Part shown: one piece after another, positions 14,862 through 16,521 of the stretch
How the letters are laid out: every line of letters begins with the position of its first letter
Position numbering within the stretch: the first letter of the stretch is position 1
DNA from: Treponema sp.
GTDB lineage: Bacteria > Spirochaetota > Spirochaetia > Treponematales > Breznakiellaceae
DNA length: 16,521 bases
Assembly: GCA_031255615.1 (NCBI GenBank)
Contig: JAIRSD010000131.1
Location: 1 to 16,521, forward strand
Direction of reading: 5' to 3'
Position numbers and translations under genes: made by a program
The notes under the pieces: model-generated
What the model was told of the DNA's origin: nothing
The model's database searches: none
Seen by the model: the letters and a program-made list of their open reading frames with translations, nothing else

Positions 14862-14912
14862 CACGGGGGGGCGGCTTTGCGGGAGGGCGGGCCAGCTCCC
14901 AAGGGGGAATCT

Positions 14913-16235
14913 ATGCCGAAAATAACTTTTATGGGGGCCGGGAGCACCGTTTTTGCCCGGAATGTGCTGGGGGACTGTCTGTGTTCGCCGGTATTGCGGG
15001 ACAGCGAGATAGTTCTGTACGACATCGACGGGGAGCGGCTGCGGGAAAGCGAAAAGATTATCGCCGCGATCAACCGGGGGAAGGGGGGCGGGGCCCGGAT
15101 ACAATGCTGTCTGGGGGTGGAAAACCGCCGGGCGGCCCTGAAGGGCGCCCATTTTGTCGTCAACGCCGTTCAGGTGGGGGGCTACGATCCCTGTACGATT
15201 ATCGATTTTGAGGCGCCGAAAAAATACGGGCTCCGGCAAACCATCGCCGATACGCTGGGGATCGGCGGCATCATGCGGGCCCTGCGCACCATTCCTGTGC
15301 TGGAAGATTTCGCCCGGGACATCGAGGAGGTCTGCCCGGATGCGTGGTTTTTGAATTACACCAACCCCATGGCCATGCTCACCGGATTTCTGCTGCGGTA
15401 CAGCGGCGTAAAAACCGTGGGGCTTTGCCACAGCGTCCAGGTTTGCTCGGAGGGTCTGCTTAGAAGCCTCGGCATGGAAGACAAGCTGGAGGGCCGCCGC
15501 GAAAAGATCGCGGGGATTAACCACATGGCATGGCTGCTGGAGATCCGCGACAGGGCGGGGGAGGATCTGTACCCTGAAATTAAAAAACGGGCCCGGGAGA
15601 AAAACCGGCGGGGCGGGCACAACGACATGGTCCGTTTTGATTATATCGAAAAACTGGGGTACTACTGCACCGAATCCAGCGAGCATAACGCGGAGTACAA
15701 TCCCTTTTACATCAAGGGGGCTTACCCGGAATTCATCGAACAGTTCAATATTCCCCTGGATGAGTACCCCCGCCGCTGCGTGGAGCAGATCAGGGGCTGG
15801 AAAACGGAATACGAAAACCTGAGCCGCCTGGACAGGCTGCCCCATGAACGGAGCCATGAGTACGCATCCTACATCATGGAGGCGGTGTACACCGGCGGGG
15901 CCTATAAGATCGGCGGGAACGTGCTAAACCGGGGGGGCCTTATCGACAACCTGCCCGCCGAGGCCTGCGTGGAGGTTCCCTGCCTGGTGGACGGGAACGG
16001 GGTGCATCCCTGTTACACCGGCCCCCTGCCCCTCCAGCTTGCGGCCATGAATATGAGCAACATCAACGTCCAGCTTCTTACCGTCGAGGCGGCCCGGAGC
16101 CGCAAAAAAGAGCATATCTACCACGCGGCGATGATGGACCCCCACACCCAGGCGGAGCTTTCGCTGGACGACATCGTGAAGCTGGTGGACGATCTTATCG
16201 AAGCCCACGGGAACTGGCTGCCGGAATTCCGGTAA
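14913..16235 (+). CDS. melA: Alpha-galactosidase, glycoside hydrolase family 4 (MelA-type)
   Basis: GH4 enzymes hydrolyse glycosides by an NAD+- and Mn2+-dependent oxidation/elimination mechanism in the cytoplasm; MelA types act on melibiose and related alpha-galactosides. The 440-residue product starts with the NAD-binding ITFMGAGSTVFARNVLGD. It has QVGGYDPCTIIDFE, the strongly conserved IADTLGIGGIMRALRTIP and NYTNPMAM. CHSV at 172-175, the form typical of alpha-galactosidases, supplies the metal ligand Cys172, with His204 in GINHMAW as the other. ESSEHNAEYNPFYIK, LDEYPRRCVEQ, GLIDNLPAEACVEVPCLVD and YHAAMMDPHTQAEL complete a near collinear match to E. coli MelA as I remember it. ATG 14913 has AAGGGGG just upstream; an ATG 36 bases earlier lacks support. 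No transporter or regulator gene is beside it, so substrate uptake is encoded elsewhere. Confidence 0.95.
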   Translation: MPKITFMGAGSTVFARNVLGDCLCSPVLRDSEIVLYDIDGERLRESEKIIAAINRGKGGGARIQCCLGVENRRAALKGAHFVVNAVQVGGYDPCTIIDFEAPKKYGLRQTIADTLGIGGIMRALRTIPVLEDFARDIEEVCPDAWFLNYTNPMAMLTGFLLRYSGVKTVGLCHSVQVCSEGLLRSLGMEDKLEGRREKIAGINHMAWLLEIRDRAGEDLYPEIKKRAREKNRRGGHNDMVRFDYIEKLGYYCTESSEHNAEYNPFYIKGAYPEFIEQFNIPLDEYPRRCVEQIRGWKTEYENLSRLDRLPHERSHEYASYIMEAVYTGGAYKIGGNVLNRGGLIDNLPAEACVEVPCLVDGNGVHPCYTGPLPLQLAAMNMSNINVQLLTVEAARSRKKEHIYHAAMMDPHTQAELSLDDIVKLVDDLIEAHGNWLPEFR

Positions 16236-16331
16236 GCCCCCCCTTACCGCGGCCGCCCGCACAATGCCGCTTAGAGTGAAGGCGCCCGTCTAAAAAGCCG
16301 GATATGCGGCGATATGCGAATGGAAGAAATG

Positions 16332-16418
16332 AACCACTAAGGCGAGGAAGGCGCACGAGGGGCGGGGGCAGGGAGCGGTTGTTCGTTCCTTCGTGTACCG
16401 TTGTGCGCCTTCGTGGTT
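16332..16418 (+). repeat. Family-2 repeat, copy 3 (best ends)
   Basis: AACCACTAAGGCG (16332-16344) and CGCCTTCGTGGTT (16406-16418) are inverted ends matching at 12 of 13 positions. The element is 87 bp. It lacks the internal GGCGAGC hairpin present in copies 1 and 2, showing that the hairpin is an optional module. The 96 bases between the melA stop and this repeat hold no gene or T-tailed hairpin I can recognise. Confidence 0.75.
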
Positions 16419-16446
16419 TATATTTTTGGCCCCGGTTGTTTCTGTC

Positions 16447-16473
16447 CGCAGATTACGCGGATTGTGCAGATTT
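16447..16473 (+). repeat. Three 9-bp tandem units
   Basis: CGCAGATTA, CGCGGATTG and TGCAGATTT follow one another without gaps. Strings of this kind are scattered through many bacterial genomes as intergenic repeats; nothing indicates a specific role here. Confidence 0.6.
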
Positions 16474-16478
16474 TTACA

Positions 16479-16521
16479 GCAAAGGCGAGGAATGTCCACG
16501 AAGGGCGGAGCAGGGGGGCGG
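16479..16521 (+). repeat. Family-2 repeat, partial copy 4 running off the window
   Basis: GCAAAGGCGAGGAATG, CCACGAAGGGCGG and the following G-rich stretch align with the left half of copy 3 (16337 onward). The right half would lie beyond the window edge. Confidence 0.5.

Noticed and set aside
16250..16275. GCGGCCGCCCGCAC resembling the P3/GCGCA junction of copy D
   Set aside because: The similarity stops before the AAGGG(A/C)TAG block and none of the downstream modules follow, so it is probably chance in GC-rich DNA.
1..16521. CRISPR array
   Set aside because: Repeat copies are few, far apart, differ in orientation and length, and have no regular spacers; no cas gene is present.

Overview
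The window is about 16.5 kb of GC-rich bacterial chromosome. It carries eleven confidently placed protein genes and an unusual amount of repeat DNA between them. No rRNA, tRNA, phage gene, transposase or CRISPR array was seen. Several features suggest a spirochaete of the Treponema lineage: a 511-residue protein resembling a spirochaete-restricted family of unknown function, a relaxed lipobox (FFSC), a second-type ClpP, and hairpin-rich intergenic repeats. This is inference from family knowledge, not a database result; the GC content is high for that group.

Layout, left to right. Positions 1-528 hold two unrelated repeats upstream of recG (529-2637). Positions 2864-7881 encode a MacA/MacB/TolC-type tripartite exporter: lipoprotein adaptor, ATPase and permease overlap by a base or a few bases, then the outer-membrane factor follows after a 319-nt gap that is largely a structured repeat. 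Another repeat copy fills the convergent gap before a minus-strand pair, a MATE transporter and a DUF2238/YjdF-like membrane protein, which overlap by 7 bases. From an AT-rich divergent spacer, the spirochaete-type unknown gene and mazG read rightward one base apart. pth and a ClpP-like protease read leftward (13022-14426). A repeat-packed 486-nt region separates clpP from melA (GH4 alpha-galactosidase), which has a good sigma70-type promoter. The right end is again repeats.

The genes are ordinary: DNA repair, export, nucleotide-pool cleaning, peptidyl-tRNA recycling, proteolysis and sugar use. The remarkable part is repeat family 1. It has four full copies (cores at 340-439, 6319-6422, 8038-8123, 14684-14781) and one partial copy (14480-14536). 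Short unpaired-looking motifs are nearly identical in all full copies, while the stems between them have changed in sequence but kept their complementarity. That is the signature of a selected secondary structure, either an RNA or a single-stranded-DNA fold. Many of its hairpins have GNA triloops, one of them in the exceptionally stable GCGAAGC form. A second family (11-117, 12849-12944, 16332-16418, and one running off the right edge) looks like a small element of about 90-110 bp with 13-bp inverted ends and an optional internal hairpin.
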